DNA of 64,000 bases from Ceraceosorus guamensis (GCF_003144195.1 NW_020290007.1:67556-131555), one strand, 5' to 3'; shown: positions 1 to 11,511, numbered from the stretch's first letter. Made by a program: numbers and translations. Notes: generated from the sequence alone by a model not told the origin.

Positions 1-250
1 ATACGCCGCGGAGAGCTGCCTCCATATCCTCGATGGATATCTCCTGTCCGACCTGCTGACGAGACTTGGAGCCTGATAGCTGCTTAGCAGCAACATAATC
101 GTCACCAGTGCCTGTCTCAGAGACCGAGGGGAGCGCCGGAGAGTTAGGTAGAGGCGATCCTGTAGCTGAGGCAATGGTCCTTTCGGCACCTCGACGCCTG
201 GCGCCCGGGGGCAGTGGCCTGGCGTGCGGCTTGCTGTTCCCCAGCTCCAT
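1..250 (-). CDS. N-terminal part of an unrecognised protein, cut by the window edge
   Basis: An open frame starts at an ATG at 250 and stays open to the left edge, giving 83 codons (MELGNSKPHARP... to ...IEDMEAALRGV). The protein start is basic and rich in Pro, Ser, Arg and Gly, and looks disordered. No domain is visible and I do not recognise it. It is divergent from the SCAP gene at 1408 and would share the 1.1 kb interval between them as promoter. The start codon is inferred from the first ATG of an open frame. The gene could continue through introns beyond the window. Confidence 0.5.
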   Translation of the reverse strand, partial: MELGNSKPHARPLPPGARRRGAERTIASATGSPLPNSPALPSVSETGTGDDYVAAKQLSGSKSRQQVGQEISIEDMEAALRGV

Positions 251-988
251 TGCGAAAGTGAATTCTTAGTTGATAACGCCCAATGATCGGCTTGGATGTT
301 GGGATGTGTGAAAGGAAACTAAGCTCACAGAAAGCCGCTCCCAAGGAGAGCGCGACATTGACCCCGTAAGGAAGCGTCAACAGGAGGTAGGAGACCGAGT
401 CACGAGTGTCGGTGTTACGAGAATAACACCCAGCCCCTCATTAGACTCGTGACTAACCGAGCAAGGCTTGACCTAGGGCGCCGCGACTCGCATCATCCCC
501 GGACTGGCGAGATGCGGGGTGTGCCATATGAGCCGCACGGGCATCTTCGAGAGCTCGCTCCACGGATGGCTCATCAGAACGATTATTCTCGACCTTTAGC
601 TTCAGGAGTGCAAAGCGGAGTCGCGTCGTGCGCCGCGAGTCAGCCCTTATAGGTGACATCGCGACAAGGATCATAGCTTAGCTCAAGACTAGCCAATTGG
701 AACCGTGTGGACGAGATCACGCTTGATCATGGAGCATCGTAAGCCTTGAGCACCACAGTCAAGAGTCGTGGGTGTGAAGCTCTCATCACCTGATCATCGT
801 CCTCCAGTCACGAGTCAGCGTCATCAGCGGCGCTTCTCAGCTACGCGGGGCGTGCTTCGAACGCGTGCACATGAACACAAGCATCATCAATCATGTCCTC
901 CCGCATGCTGGACGGACGACCTGCATGGCGCTGGGTGGGTCGAGCGTGGCTGCAAGCTGCAAGAGCAGTCTTAGCGAGGCGAGGCGGT

Positions 989-1021
<33 letters not shown>

Positions 1022-1407
1022 CTCGTGACTGCTGCGTGCATCTGCTCGGGTCATCGTAGCCGCACCACAACAGGCTTTCCTGCATCGGGTTGCACCTTCC
1101 CGTCATCTTTCTGACCTCACCTTCTTTGCAAGCGGCTTCTACGCACCTTCAATTGGCGCTGTTGACCGCACAAGCAAAACCGTCTGCGCTCATCCGATTT
1201 GCATAGACTCAAATACTTCGGTCGGGTGGGCTGTGCAAAGCGTTGGTGGTGCCTTTTCCAGCGTGAAGGAAGAAGCACTGATCCTCTTACCAGCAATGCA
1301 AAAGAGCGCAAGCATCGCCTGCACTCGACAGCGCACACAGCTGAGCTGATCAGCCTCGCCACGCTTTCTATACCTTTTGCCCAGTGCAAAACACTGGTGC
1401 GGCCAGC
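251..1407. other. Divergent intergenic interval with a GCAC microsatellite
   Basis: About 1.15 kb between the partial left gene and SCAP. It holds three exact copies of the 10-mer AGTCACGAGT or its complement (398-407, 806-815, 1021-1030) and a tetranucleotide GCAC tract at about 990-1022. No convincing gene was seen. Small open frames across the tract encode Thr-His-Ala-Arg repeats and are repeat artefacts. Confidence 0.6.
990..1022. repeat. (GCAC)n microsatellite
   Basis: About eight uninterrupted GCAC units run to roughly 1022, immediately followed by the 10-mer ACTCGTGACT. The tract lies about 390 bp upstream of the SCAP start codon. Confidence 0.85.
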
Positions 1408-4400
1408 ATGGCGCCATCTGCCGATGGAATGAACTCATCAGAGTCAGCACCCCGCCGGCGAGCCGACTCGCAGCTCTCGCCTCCACCAACGCCCACAATC
1501 ATGTCACTCAATCAGCAAAGCCCCGTGGACAAGGGAGAAGGACCTAGCAGACTAGCACCTCCATCGAGCCCACGAAAATCCAGCGTCAGTCGGACCGGCG
1601 CCGCCTTGCCGATCGAGGCATTCCTGCCAGGGAGTCCCGCCTCTAGCCCCACGGCATCCATGAGACTTTCGAAGAGCGGTCTGGGCTCGCTCGCCTCTCA
1701 CCATGCACTCTATCCACCGCAAGCTGCACCCCAGGAGGCATTCCCGCGTGCCAGAAGGAGGCCCAAGCGCTCATCGCAGCGCAAGGAAATGGGTCTACCT
1801 GTCATACGCAACGTCTCACGACTCTCCGCCAAGATTTCCGCTCGGGTGGAAAGATTGTTTCGCAAACATGGAGCCAATGTGTCAAGACATCCAATTCGGA
1901 CCCTACTCCTTTGTTGTCTTCTCATCACCTCACTCTTCTACCCTGCAGCTGGCATATACCTATGGTCATCTCAGGGCGGCCCAGGAATAAGCCGCAGCGA
2001 TACGTCGAGCGTGTGGCGGACACTTTCTACCCCACTGCTAGATTCTTTCGCTTCCTCTGGTCGAACTCATCACAACTCACTAAGGGATTTGCGAATGGTG
2101 TGGGATGACGCAGCAGACCTTTTTGCTCAAGATCCGCGAGACTGGATGCCCGAGCGCCATAAGGCTCGCCCACCGAAATGCGCTCGTCTGGAGCACGTCC
2201 TATTCACGACAGATGACGTTATGAGAGGAGAGGCCGGAAGGCGAGGCGTCCTGGAAGCGCCTGTTCTGAACTCCGCATACAGACTACAATCCGCCTTGGA
2301 GACACGGCTGAAGTCAGTCGGAGGGGAGAATACCCCGAGGTGTATTCAAAATCTGAGCGGGGCATGCCTCACTTTGGGGCCTCTCGACTACTGGCCTGAG
2401 GGCTCATTTCCTCTGAAGGCGGATGCCCAGGCTAGCACCGAGCTTCTCGCATCCTCAGTCAATCAGTCTGCGAGGGGTGTTCCTGTTTCTCTAGAGACTA
2501 CCTTGGCTGGTCGATCGCACATGTTCGCACGCAATCCTCGCGCAGAATTTCTTGCCTTCAGCTTTTGGCTAGAGCAGGCTCAATGCGGCAACACCACTGG
2601 CAATGAGCACGTCAATTTCCGCGCTCTCCTTTCGGACATCGCAATCGGTACGCGCATAGTGGAAAGCGAGCACCAGACAGCGAAGTCGGTGTTGGTTCGA
2701 GTGAGTGCCGGACGGTATTTTGAGAAACCTAAACCTGTTGACCGTCAGATAGCCGTGTTTACGAGCTTACCCGTCCGCTCCGCGCTCGTGTCACAGTTTG
2801 CACCGGACAAGCGCACTCCTCGAGCACATCAGATCATGCTTGCTTTGGGCTACTTGGGGTTCCTGCTCTACATTGGCCGAGGCTTAGTGCGAATGCGCAA
2901 GGTACACTCACGCTTTGGTCTGGCTTTCACCGGGTTCACCGAGCTGCTCATCAGTATGATTATGAGCGTAAGCATCTGTGCTCTTTGCGGCGTTCGTTTG
3001 ACCGCCGTGCCATGGGAAATTCTCCCCTTCGTCATCGTAGTAGTCGGATCCGAAAACATGTTCGTCCTAGCCAACGCAATCGTGTCGACCCCGATCAGTC
3101 TTTCAGTCGCCTCTCGCGTCGCCGCTGGCCTAGGCGCTGCGGGCGTGTCCATTGCGGTCACTGTGCTGAGCGACGTGCTCCTTCTCAGTGCAATCGCCAT
3201 GCTCGTGCATGTTGCGGCTGTGCGCGAATTCTGCATTTTCGCCATTTGCAGCCTGCTGGTAGACTTTGTCATGCAAATGACTTTCTTCGTGACGGTATTT
3301 AGCATCGACTTACAGCGACTGGAGCTCGCGGATCTTCTTGCTCAAGGTGTCCGCAGTGTAGAGCAGGACAGGCCGCTCGCAGCGGAACAGGAAGCTGATG
3401 CCTCCGCAGCACAAGCGACAGCCCTCTCTACACGTCGAGTGGCGCACAAAGAAGAGCAGCGCACCGGCTCATTCATCAGAATGAGCTGTCGCGCAGTATG
3501 GCGAGCTCGCACGGCTCGGACAGCCAGCTTATCGATTCTCTTGGCTGCTATGTTCGGCTTGTACCTTTACTATGGAACTGGATACCAGTCACAGGATCTG
3601 TACGGGCCTAGCCTCCCATTCGCGGACATACACGGCGTCTCAGCTTCCTTGCCCACGCGCAGCACTTTGACTAGCGCTCCCCGATCATCCAACGCCGAGA
3701 CAAGGCTGGAGCCCACTGATGGCGTCTCGGATCCCTTTGATCCGCTGGGGCATCTATCGGCCGCCGAAAGCTCCTCCTCGGATGCGGCACCATGGTGGAT
3801 GGATTCTCCCTCCGCTTCCTTCTGGATGTCTCTCAATCCAGACGGAGCGCCTCATGTTCGCGTGGCCGTCGAGCCGTGGTCGATTGTGTCTCTGCGCTCC
3901 GCCAAGGGTGCAACTCCGCAACACACGCGCAAACTGCCTTTCGCTTCTTGGGCTCTCTTCCGTCCTCGAATCCGCGCCATCATCTGGTTCCTGAAACTGT
4001 CTGTCCTCCCAATAGGAGGAACGACGGGGCTACTTTGGATCCTGCTCTTGTATCTCTTGAAGGACACCGAATTGCTAGATGCTCAGCGTGACAAAGGCAC
4101 CATCAGCGAAGAAGAAGGCGAAAGCGATGTATCCAGGTCAGGTACCAACTCCCTCAATGACGACTCGATCGATGTCTCCTTGACAGCACTCACGGGAGTT
4201 CACGCGACGGATATCATCTTGACCGATGCAGATGGCTCATACATAGCTAGCGTGGGCATCGACTCTTCCATCATTGTCTGGGACACCAAAGCGGCCAGCA
4301 GGAAGGTCCGCACACACCGCATTACTGTCCAATCTCTTGGGGGAACAGACACGACTGCCGTCACTTGCGTCGAGCTGAGTGCATCTGATGAACTGCTGGC

Positions 4401-5997
4401 TGTCGGACAACGCAGTGGCTTTGTCACGATCTACTCGCTCGCATCGCAGCAGGTAACCCATCGCTGGCAGCCAACGACTGGCCCGGTCCAATTGGTGACA
4501 TTCTCACGTAGCGCGATGCGTGAGTTGCGCGTCACATCTGCGCACCGAGATGGATCGGTCTGGACGTGGCTAGATGCTCCGGCACCTCAATGCGAGCCTT
4601 CCGTGCAGCCTCGTTTGGACACCAGCTGGACAGCTCAGCGCTTCCATCACAGTTCGTGTTACTTCGCGCTGTCTGCCCCGAATCGCCAAATTGAGGTGTA
4701 TCACATTGGTACGCAGGGTGTGGCGCCCGTCTCCACGATCCCTGGCCCAGCAAATGGTCTGGTGCGAAGCCTAACAAGCGCGGCACCTGGCCATCAGGGA
4801 TTAGCGCCCGAGTCGGGGGTCTCCTCCTTCCTTGACGACGTTGATGTGGTCCTCAGCGGCACATCCACCGGCACAGTGCAAGCCTGGCAGTTGTCCACTG
4901 GGAATCTCATTGGTCAAACCGCTCTCGCAGACGGACCGGTCCAAGATCTCTTCTGTATCTCAGACCATGAGCAACGCAACCAGCCCTACGAAACTTTCGC
5001 TGCTGTCACGCAAGCAAAGGTCACTATTTTACGTCTGAGCAATGGACAAGTGCTAGCCTCAACGATGTCAGACTTGTCGCCTGGCGCGCCCACTTCATCT
5101 GCTTCGCGTCCCTCTCCACCGAGCTCTTACCGACGGACGGCGAGCGAAACAAGTGTGTCAGGTGCAACATCTACGTCTTTGCCTCGCCCGCGCCACGGAT
5201 CTCGCCCTCCATCTGCCGGCGGCTCAGAATCCGGACATGAACTTGTCGTGGGCAGACCTCGCGCACCTAAGGGCTCCTCTGAATCAGGGTCTCAGGATCA
5301 ACCTGAGATTCCGACGCACTTCGACAATTTGACGGTTGTGATGTGCTTGCCTTGTCATCGTGGCAGTGCGGTAGTCCTTCGGACCTCGGGCGACAGCTCG
5401 CGCCTGGCTGGCGTCCGAAGACGACGCCGAAGCGAAGAAACAAGCACTGGCACCGGAGATAGTCGGGGCTCCTGGGAATACTGGGAGCTGGAATGTGCGG
5501 AGTTGTCAGAAAAAGGCTCGTCCCAGTCCTTGAAGGTCAGGACCTGTCCTATTGATTTGGAACGCCTCATTACAAGCGATGAGAGGTCACCGAGCTCGGC
5601 TGATTCGGACAGCGATGAGGATGGCTCGCGGCGGCTCACACCTCACGCTTCTCGGCGAATCGAGTCTCGCAAGATCCATGTCGCAGCTCGTGGCCCAAAC
5701 GCGCTGCTTTCTTTTGCGCGCGTCTCGCTCATCAAATCTGTAATCCCCGTGACTGGGTTCGCTGAGAGGGCATCTGACGAAGCTCTGTTGCAATCCTTGG
5801 CTGCTGTTCGCGAGCGGCGTCGATCGCTCGTCATTGCCTTTGGCAATTCTTTGGCTCGACTTTCGATCGCAAGTCCGCCCCATCCTCGGGCTGGCACATT
5901 CGGTAGCGTCTCCTCAGCAACGGCCTTCGCCATGCACCCAGCTTATGATCGACCTTCCTCCACACTCATGCGTCGTCGTCGCTCGCGCTTCGAGTGA
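1408..5997 (+). CDS. scp1: SREBP cleavage-activating protein (SCAP/Scp1), sterol sensor
   Basis: A single open exon encodes about 1,529 residues. The start is the first in-frame ATG (GCCAGCATGG). A disordered Ser/Pro-rich N-terminus precedes a membrane segment near residues 160-185, then a lumenal loop. A sterol-sensing domain spans about 477-634: five or so hydrophobic helices, with VVVGSENMFVLANAIVSTP and ending in SIDLQRLELADL, as in SCAP. Two further hydrophobic segments lie near 708-725 and 865-885. A C-terminal WD40 region begins near 930 (ASVGIDSSIIVWD). In known systems SCAP escorts the SREBP transcription factor from ER to Golgi when sterol or oxygen is low; membrane SSD plus cytosolic WD repeats is that architecture. 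The YIYF element of animal SCAP appears here as Tyr-Ile-Gly-Arg. A Patched- or HMG-CoA-reductase-type SSD protein is unlikely because of the WD repeats. Confidence 0.9.
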   Translation: MAPSADGMNSSESAPRRRADSQLSPPPTPTIMSLNQQSPVDKGEGPSRLAPPSSPRKSSVSRTGAALPIEAFLPGSPASSPTASMRLSKSGLGSLASHHALYPPQAAPQEAFPRARRRPKRSSQRKEMGLPVIRNVSRLSAKISARVERLFRKHGANVSRHPIRTLLLCCLLITSLFYPAAGIYLWSSQGGPGISRSDTSSVWRTLSTPLLDSFASSGRTHHNSLRDLRMVWDDAADLFAQDPRDWMPERHKARPPKCARLEHVLFTTDDVMRGEAGRRGVLEAPVLNSAYRLQSALETRLKSVGGENTPRCIQNLSGACLTLGPLDYWPEGSFPLKADAQASTELLASSVNQSARGVPVSLETTLAGRSHMFARNPRAEFLAFSFWLEQAQCGNTTGNEHVNFRALLSDIAIGTRIVESEHQTAKSVLVRVSAGRYFEKPKPVDRQIAVFTSLPVRSALVSQFAPDKRTPRAHQIMLALGYLGFLLYIGRGLVRMRKVHSRFGLAFTGFTELLISMIMSVSICALCGVRLTAVPWEILPFVIVVVGSENMFVLANAIVSTPISLSVASRVAAGLGAAGVSIAVTVLSDVLLLSAIAMLVHVAAVREFCIFAICSLLVDFVMQMTFFVTVFSIDLQRLELADLLAQGVRSVEQDRPLAAEQEADASAAQATALSTRRVAHKEEQRTGSFIRMSCRAVWRARTARTASLSILLAAMFGLYLYYGTGYQSQDLYGPSLPFADIHGVSASLPTRSTLTSAPRSSNAETRLEPTDGVSDPFDPLGHLSAAESSSSDAAPWWMDSPSASFWMSLNPDGAPHVRVAVEPWSIVSLRSAKGATPQHTRKLPFASWALFRPRIRAIIWFLKLSVLPIGGTTGLLWILLLYLLKDTELLDAQRDKGTISEEEGESDVSRSGTNSLNDDSIDVSLTALTGVHATDIILTDADGSYIASVGIDSSIIVWDTKAASRKVRTHRITVQSLGGTDTTAVTCVELSASDELLAVGQRSGFVTIYSLASQQVTHRWQPTTGPVQLVTFSRSAMRELRVTSAHRDGSVWTWLDAPAPQCEPSVQPRLDTSWTAQRFHHSSCYFALSAPNRQIEVYHIGTQGVAPVSTIPGPANGLVRSLTSAAPGHQGLAPESGVSSFLDDVDVVLSGTSTGTVQAWQLSTGNLIGQTALADGPVQDLFCISDHEQRNQPYETFAAVTQAKVTILRLSNGQVLASTMSDLSPGAPTSSASRPSPPSSYRRTASETSVSGATSTSLPRPRHGSRPPSAGGSESGHELVVGRPRAPKGSSESGSQDQPEIPTHFDNLTVVMCLPCHRGSAVVLRTSGDSSRLAGVRRRRRSEETSTGTGDSRGSWEYWELECAELSEKGSSQSLKVRTCPIDLERLITSDERSPSSADSDSDEDGSRRLTPHASRRIESRKIHVAARGPNALLSFARVSLIKSVIPVTGFAERASDEALLQSLAAVRERRRSLVIAFGNSLARLSIASPPHPRAGTFGSVSSATAFAMHPAYDRPSSTLMRRRRSRFE

Positions 5998-6389
5998 TTA
6001 CGCGAAGCAAAGCGTGACCTTTTCAGAAGCGCACATAAAAATACTTGTCCGACCGACTCTGCCCATCACTTTTCATCCTCAAAACGTTTCGCCATGCGCT
6101 CGCTTCCCCATCCGCCAACGCACCGAGCGCCAATTTCTATCTGCGCCGGCCTCCGCATCCTGTCCTCTTGCGTTACACGTGACTAGCATGTACGCTGTAT
6201 ACGAACGTAGCTCCTTGCACATGTACCGGCTGGCTTGGCCTATTACCTGCACATGTGTTTCCACGTGATGCGTCAACGACACACTGCAACCAATTGCTCT
6301 GTCAACAGAAGGGCTAGGCTGAGAGTTTGCATTTGCACACGAGCACTCGAAAGCATCAGTGAGTGCGATCGCCGCTGTACACCTGCGAG
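5998..6389. other. Convergent 3' interval
   Basis: About 390 bp between the SCAP stop and the zinc-transporter stop. It should hold the two 3' UTRs. No gene or repeat was recognised. Confidence 0.5.
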
Positions 6390-9300
6390 CTACCTGACGG
6401 AGCTTGTGGACCTGGAAAGGGACATTGATGCGCCGCTTGTGCTCGCGCTGAGCGGTGCGGCGCGCTCGAGTTGTATGGCCAAAGTGTCCAGAGCAGGCAA
6501 GCGCTTCCTTAGGACGGATTCTACCCGGGCTGCTAGAGCCTCTGGTGAGACGACGGGCGGCCATTCTGCATGCGATTCGCCGGCACCGTTCATTTTGGGA
6601 GAGGTGTCGCCGTCCGTCAATGCTTGAACAGACGGCGCGGCCGTGCTGAGTTGCAGACGCTGCGGTTTGTGTGACCTGAGAGTCAGCTCGCCGCAGAAGC
6701 CTGAACACTGGAAACCAGATGCCGGACTCACGATGGATCCAACGAGCTTCTCGGCATCTTTAGGCCAGAAGCGCGGCTGTGAGAAGGACTCCAGCCCCTC
6801 GACATGTTGCAGCTGGCAACGATGGGCGAGGTATAAGTGGCTTCGCCTATCGCACTGTTGAGACGATCAAACGCTCACCTCTTGTAAGGCATTGACCACG
6901 TCACGCTCTTGTTCGTCTGGAAGCTCGAGGCAGAGAATGCGACCGGCATCGACCACCAAAGGAATGACAGAAGCCGTAATAAGAAAGGCAATGAAAAGGG
7001 ATGCGATCGGATCGAAGCCAGTCCATCCGAACCACTCGATAAGTAGCGTGCTGATAATAACACCGACACTGCCCATCGTATCTGCCATAACATGCAAGTA
7101 GACACCCATCATGCTATCAGCAGGGCCAATTTGCAAGACATCGGTTAGCAAGATAAAACTAGCAAAGACATTTGTTAGCCGTGTCACGTACTTGTGGGAG
7201 TGTCCGTGTCCATGGCCGTGATCATGATGAGAGTGTCCGTGTCCATGGCCATGGTCGTGCGAATGCTTTGCAAGCGAAGGTCAACTTTGATCAGCGCTAT
7301 GGGCTTCTCGATCGAAGTCTCTCATCACCGACTCACATCATGAGAGTGAGAGTGGCCATCGTGCGAATGGCTGTGGTCGTGGTGACCATGAGAGTGCCCA
7401 TGGGAGTGACCATGATGATGGTGATGATGGCCTGATGACCGACGCAGCGGGTAAGTCGTGTGATCCGCGACAGCAACGAGCGTGCGTCTATTGACGGGCA
7501 GCACACTCACCGCCCATTGCAAACATGCCAAACAAGTTGACGCCAAGACCCATGCCAGAGACGATTAGGAGTTGCAAAGTGTTGTGCATCTCTGGTGGGT
7601 GCATGATTCTCTGAATCGCCTCGAAGACGATGAACACCGAGATCAGGATGAGAAAGATGCCATTGGCAAAGCCGCTCAATGTCTCTACGCGAGAGTAGCC
7701 GAAGGTGAAGGTAGCGTCCGTCTTCCAGGATGCCATGACAGCAGCGAACAGGCCCATGCCGATGGCAGCGCAATCGAAGAACATGTGTATGGCGTCGGAT
7801 ATAAGACCAAGACTGTTCGTCCAGACTCCCCACAGAAGCTGGACACCCATGAAGGCCAAATTGAGCAAGAGGAATTGGAAGATCTTCCTCGAGTCTTCAG
7901 CTGCGTAAATGACGGAGACAGTGTGCTGCGCGGTAGCTAGGAACGCTCGTGCTGATGCACCTAGCTCTGATAATGCAAACGCATCAGAACCCGTGCGCTT
8001 GTGCTTTCCATGCGAGGAGCGATCTGCGCTTGGCATTGACGCAGAAGACGCGTCTTCATCCGCATACACGGGCGAGGTACGAAGGATCGATCGCATGCCT
8101 GAGACAGAGTGATACAAAGGCGTCAGTTCGATTGAAAGGACTGGGCCTTGAGATCTCAGCAGCGTCAAACTCACCCCATCCGACGCATGACGCCACGAGG
8201 ACATTCCCAACTCCGATGGACAGTCCAAAACCAACTCTACCGACTGCCATGACTGCTCCCACTGCCAGCGGCCAGCCTTGAGCCACCCGAGCGGCTGCGT
8301 TGGAGTGCGGTTCCAGCGCGGCTCCGACTAGCGGATCCAAGATTAGTGGACCAAGGGCGAGTAGTGCATAAGCTGCAAAGTGCCCTGTGACAGGCGAGCC
8401 ATGCAGCGACGTTGGCGAGGTGTGGAATGATGGCGAGAGCGATGAGAGGGTAGGGAGGAGTGGAAGGCCCTACATCGAAATTTAAACCAATCAGGCAAGT
8501 TCGCTGCATGAGCTGCTGATAGCTAGCCTTGGGCATACACGTACTCACAATAAGCCTGCCGAACAAGCCTAGTGGGAGCAGCACAGCAGCAGCAAGCACG
8601 CAAGCCAGGACGCTCGCCCTCCTTCGACCCCCAGCTTCGGCGCTGGCCGAGTGAGCCGCCCTTTCCTTTTCCAGAGTCATTGCAGCATAGACAGCTAGCG
8701 CTGCGTGTCCCACGAGCACTGCAGTGGGACTGTACTGCATTGCATCCGCTTCCGCCTGGGCGCTGGCTGCTCTCAGAGCACTGGGACTGGCCAACCCCAC
8801 TGGCCGAGTGTGCCTCAAAGATGGCGGCAAGTCGGAAAAGTCATCTTCGAAGCCGCCAAAGAGGGAGCTCTTGTTGCTTTGTACGGCGTGCATAATCCGA
8901 GTCTCCGGCGAGACGGAGAGTATGTTGATCAAGAACGACACAACGAGAGCTCCGAGCACGGCGTAGCTTCCGTAGGACTGAGGACGTAGGCATACTGGAA
9001 GGGTGAGCCACCCCAGAAACCTATGCGCATATCGCCCTTCCTCGGCTCTTACCCACCTTGGATTTGATAGACCTGGCGAAGTCTCCTGCCCAAATTTCGC
9101 AGAACTGAGTGAAGATGATGACGCTTGCAAGCAATGATGGACAATTCTTGCCGGTCAGTGACTGCTGCGTATGCCGATGTACCATTATAGGCCAGACTCA
9201 CGTAGTTGCGCTAAGACGCTGCAAGGCCACCAGCCAGACGAAGAGCTGAGCAAAGAGAACTGCAGCCAGTATGCCCAGCCTTTTCGGCAGCACGAGCATA

Positions 9301-9761
9301 TGTGGATCGCTTCTTCTCAGCGCAGGAACCCATTGCCACACTCTGAACCACGAAGCTTGTCCGATCGCGGCTATGACGAAAACGATAGCAGCTATTGCCC
9401 AAGGTCCACCTGCTCCCTGCACGGACGCAGCCGCTTGTCGTGTGCTTGCAAAGATGGACTCTCCGTCTACTGGACTTCCCTCCGAGTTTGAGCCACTCGG
9501 CATGGCCAGCGGTTCGTGCGTCGACTCAGAATGCTGTTTGAGCAACCAATGCCGAGCCAAGAGGGCGGATGAAGCGAGAAGCGTCTTGTCCAGCAGAAGA
9601 GCGAGCAACAAGTCCGTCGGCACGCTGGTAGCTAAGGAAGGCAGCGTCGAGGGCGTGGGAGCATGCGACATGTGAGTCGGCCTGCGACTCCGAGCGGTTG
9701 GCTTGCTATTGATCGAGGCAGCGCTCTCGACGTGAGCAGTAGTGCTCATCTTGGGCTGCAT
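6390..9761 (-). CDS. MSC2: Msc2-type zinc transporter (cation diffusion facilitator, SLC30 family)
   Basis: Ten exons: 9202-9761, 9057-9123, 8549-8977, 8175-8469, 7511-8098, 7337-7431, 7192-7265, 6879-7113, 6732-6812 and 6390-6659, giving 897 residues. The introns are 66-79 nt. Several N-terminal hydrophobic helices precede the six-helix CDF core, which begins near residue 524. Both transport-site signatures are present: SDAIHMFFDC (HxxxD, about 548) and HVMADTMGS (HxxxD, about 712). Between them a His-rich loop of His, Gly, Ser and Asp residues spans about 647-703. The cytosolic C-terminal domain is recognisable (ESFSQPRFWPKDAEKLVGSI). Yeast Msc2 and its S. pombe relative are of similar size and load zinc into the ER or secretory pathway, commonly as a heteromer; location here is inferred from the family. 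The start at 9761 is the first plausible ATG, with another at 9749. Confidence 0.88.
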
Positions 9762-10682
9762 GACCAGCTTCGACAGGGAACAGCGCGTGAAGGTGTGCTT
9801 TTGCTGTGTCAGTGGGACCGTCTGAGCCCCTGAAGGCCAGCTGGAATTGTCGAAAAGTGGCCCTTGCTGTCTTTCAGTTGAGATGCGAGCAGTGACGAAA
9901 GGAAGGATGAGGTGGGTGTCACGGTTGCAAAGGAGTGTGTGGTGCGGTGATACTGCTTCTGACCACGAGCCGGTTGGTGTGCCTGAACAAACTTGTGACC
10001 GGTAGTGACGGCGAGCAGTGTCAAGGACCTGCCGTATTGTAGAACATGACAAGAAAGTCTTTCCTTTTGGATGTCAATGCTGTGCCTCGTCGCGAATATA
10101 CGAGCAGGACATGGGGTCGCGAGGGAAGGCACGTACCTACAGACGAGACAAACACGCAGCAGGGCAGCAGCCGGCTTGCCGTGTTGTGCCGCCATGCACG
10201 TTGTATGGCGCCAATCGCTCACCCAGCAGAATGCAGGCAACCGCCGAAGAGGTTGCCTACTGCCGGCTGCCACTTGTGGCTCTGCTGCTGCTGCTGCTGC
10301 AACATCAACGAGTGATCTTGCATGGCAGCGCTTAATGAGTCGCACGGGGCGCCTTTGCGGGACACTTCTCGCACGAGAGACTCAAGAAGATCACACAAGT
10401 CGTACTCAATCCTGAATGTGAACCAAGGAAATGTTCGCGGTCCCGTGGAGCAAGGCTGAGGCGGTGCGAAGACCGTTCATCGCATTCGCCCCATCTCTCC
10501 TCGCTCACTTCAATCGTCCCCAAGCGCCGCATCCGGCCAAGAATAGGGCGACTGTTGGAATTCTGCTTAGCTGCTCACCACCGAAGTGCCAAGGATTGGA
10601 AGCGTAGGACCAGTGTTCAAGACAGGAGGTAGCCATTCGCCCTCACATACCCTTTATCTGCCCTTGTGATCGCACCGAGACC
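9762..10682. other. Divergent promoter interval, zinc transporter / prefoldin
   Basis: About 920 bp. It contains a short CTG-rich run near 10280-10300 (ctgctgctgctgctgctgc). Open frames here are short and show no family motifs. No gene is called. Confidence 0.5.
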
Positions 10683-11511
10683 ATGTCCGGGTCAGGGCAA
10701 ATCGACGTGGGCGATCTCACACCACAACAAGTGAGTTGGTCGAGTTATACTACTCACACGTCGACCTCATCCCTGTCCGGGAAGACGGGCGCAATTCGCC
10801 ACCTCAGATAAGGCACAAAAAGCTAAATGCCACACCTTCATCATCTTTCAGCTCCTCGATGTGCGGCAACAGCTCACATCAGAGCTTCAGCATCTAACAG
10901 CATCCTACGGCCAACTCAAGGCAGCTCAGCTCAAGTTCAAGTCATGTCTGGATAGTCTGGAAGAGATGGGTTCCAAGGCGGAAGGCAAGGAGAGCTTGAT
11001 CCCTCTTAGCGCCAGTCTTTACGTCCCTGGCAAATTGAGGAATACGCAAAAGGTCATTGTGGATGTAGGCACTGGGTATTACATCGAAAAGGTGCGTAGA
11101 TTGGTTTTGTCATGCGGCAGGGAGAGGCAGCGCGAGGATCAGGTCATGACGTATGCACATCGCATACAAGGTTGACAATTGACCCCACTTCACCTGGCAG
11201 GACATTCCCAGTGCTCAGAAAATGTACAAGGAGAAGATATCGTTCGTTCAAAAGTCACTGGACGAGCTGCAAGCTACCATTGTTCGCAAAGAGGACAACA
11301 TGAAGGTAGTCAGGGACGTCTTGACAGTCGTGAGTCTGCTCTCATTTGCTCCCGTCGAGGCATTGTCACGTGACGCTTTGTGGATTAGGCTCATCAGGCT
11401 GACGAGGTGTCTTGCGCCGGCTGTCTCTCCGGACAGAAAGCAGCTCAGGCGAAGCAGCAGCAGGAGTTGCAGCAAAGGGAACAGACGGGGGCTCCCTCTC
11501 AGACGTCATGA
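10683..11511 (+). CDS. GIM5: Prefoldin subunit 5 (alpha-type)
   Basis: Exons are 10683-10730, 10852-11091, 11201-11329 and about 11398-11511, giving about 176 residues. The protein has the alpha-prefoldin layout: an N-terminal coiled coil (LDVRQQLTSELQHL), a central beta segment (IPLSASLYVPGKL, then VIVDVGTGYYIEK) and a C-terminal coiled coil (AQKMYKEKISFVQKSLDEL). Prefoldin is the cytosolic hexamer that delivers nascent actin and tubulin to the CCT chaperonin. The last acceptor is uncertain: acceptors ending at 11388, 11397 and 11436 all keep the frame and differ only in how many residues precede the Gln-rich tail (KQQQELQQ). The first coding exon is only 16 codons. Confidence 0.9.

Noticed and set aside
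990-1060. Open frames encoding Thr-His-Ala-Arg repeats
   Set aside because: They are the translation of a GCAC microsatellite and occur in several frames and on both strands.
6079-6708. 209-codon minus-strand open frame at the 3' end of the zinc transporter
   Set aside because: It overlaps the last transporter exons in another frame; the spliced frame (GSIRLQL..., then LAARVESVLRKRLPALDTLAIQLER) carries the family motifs.
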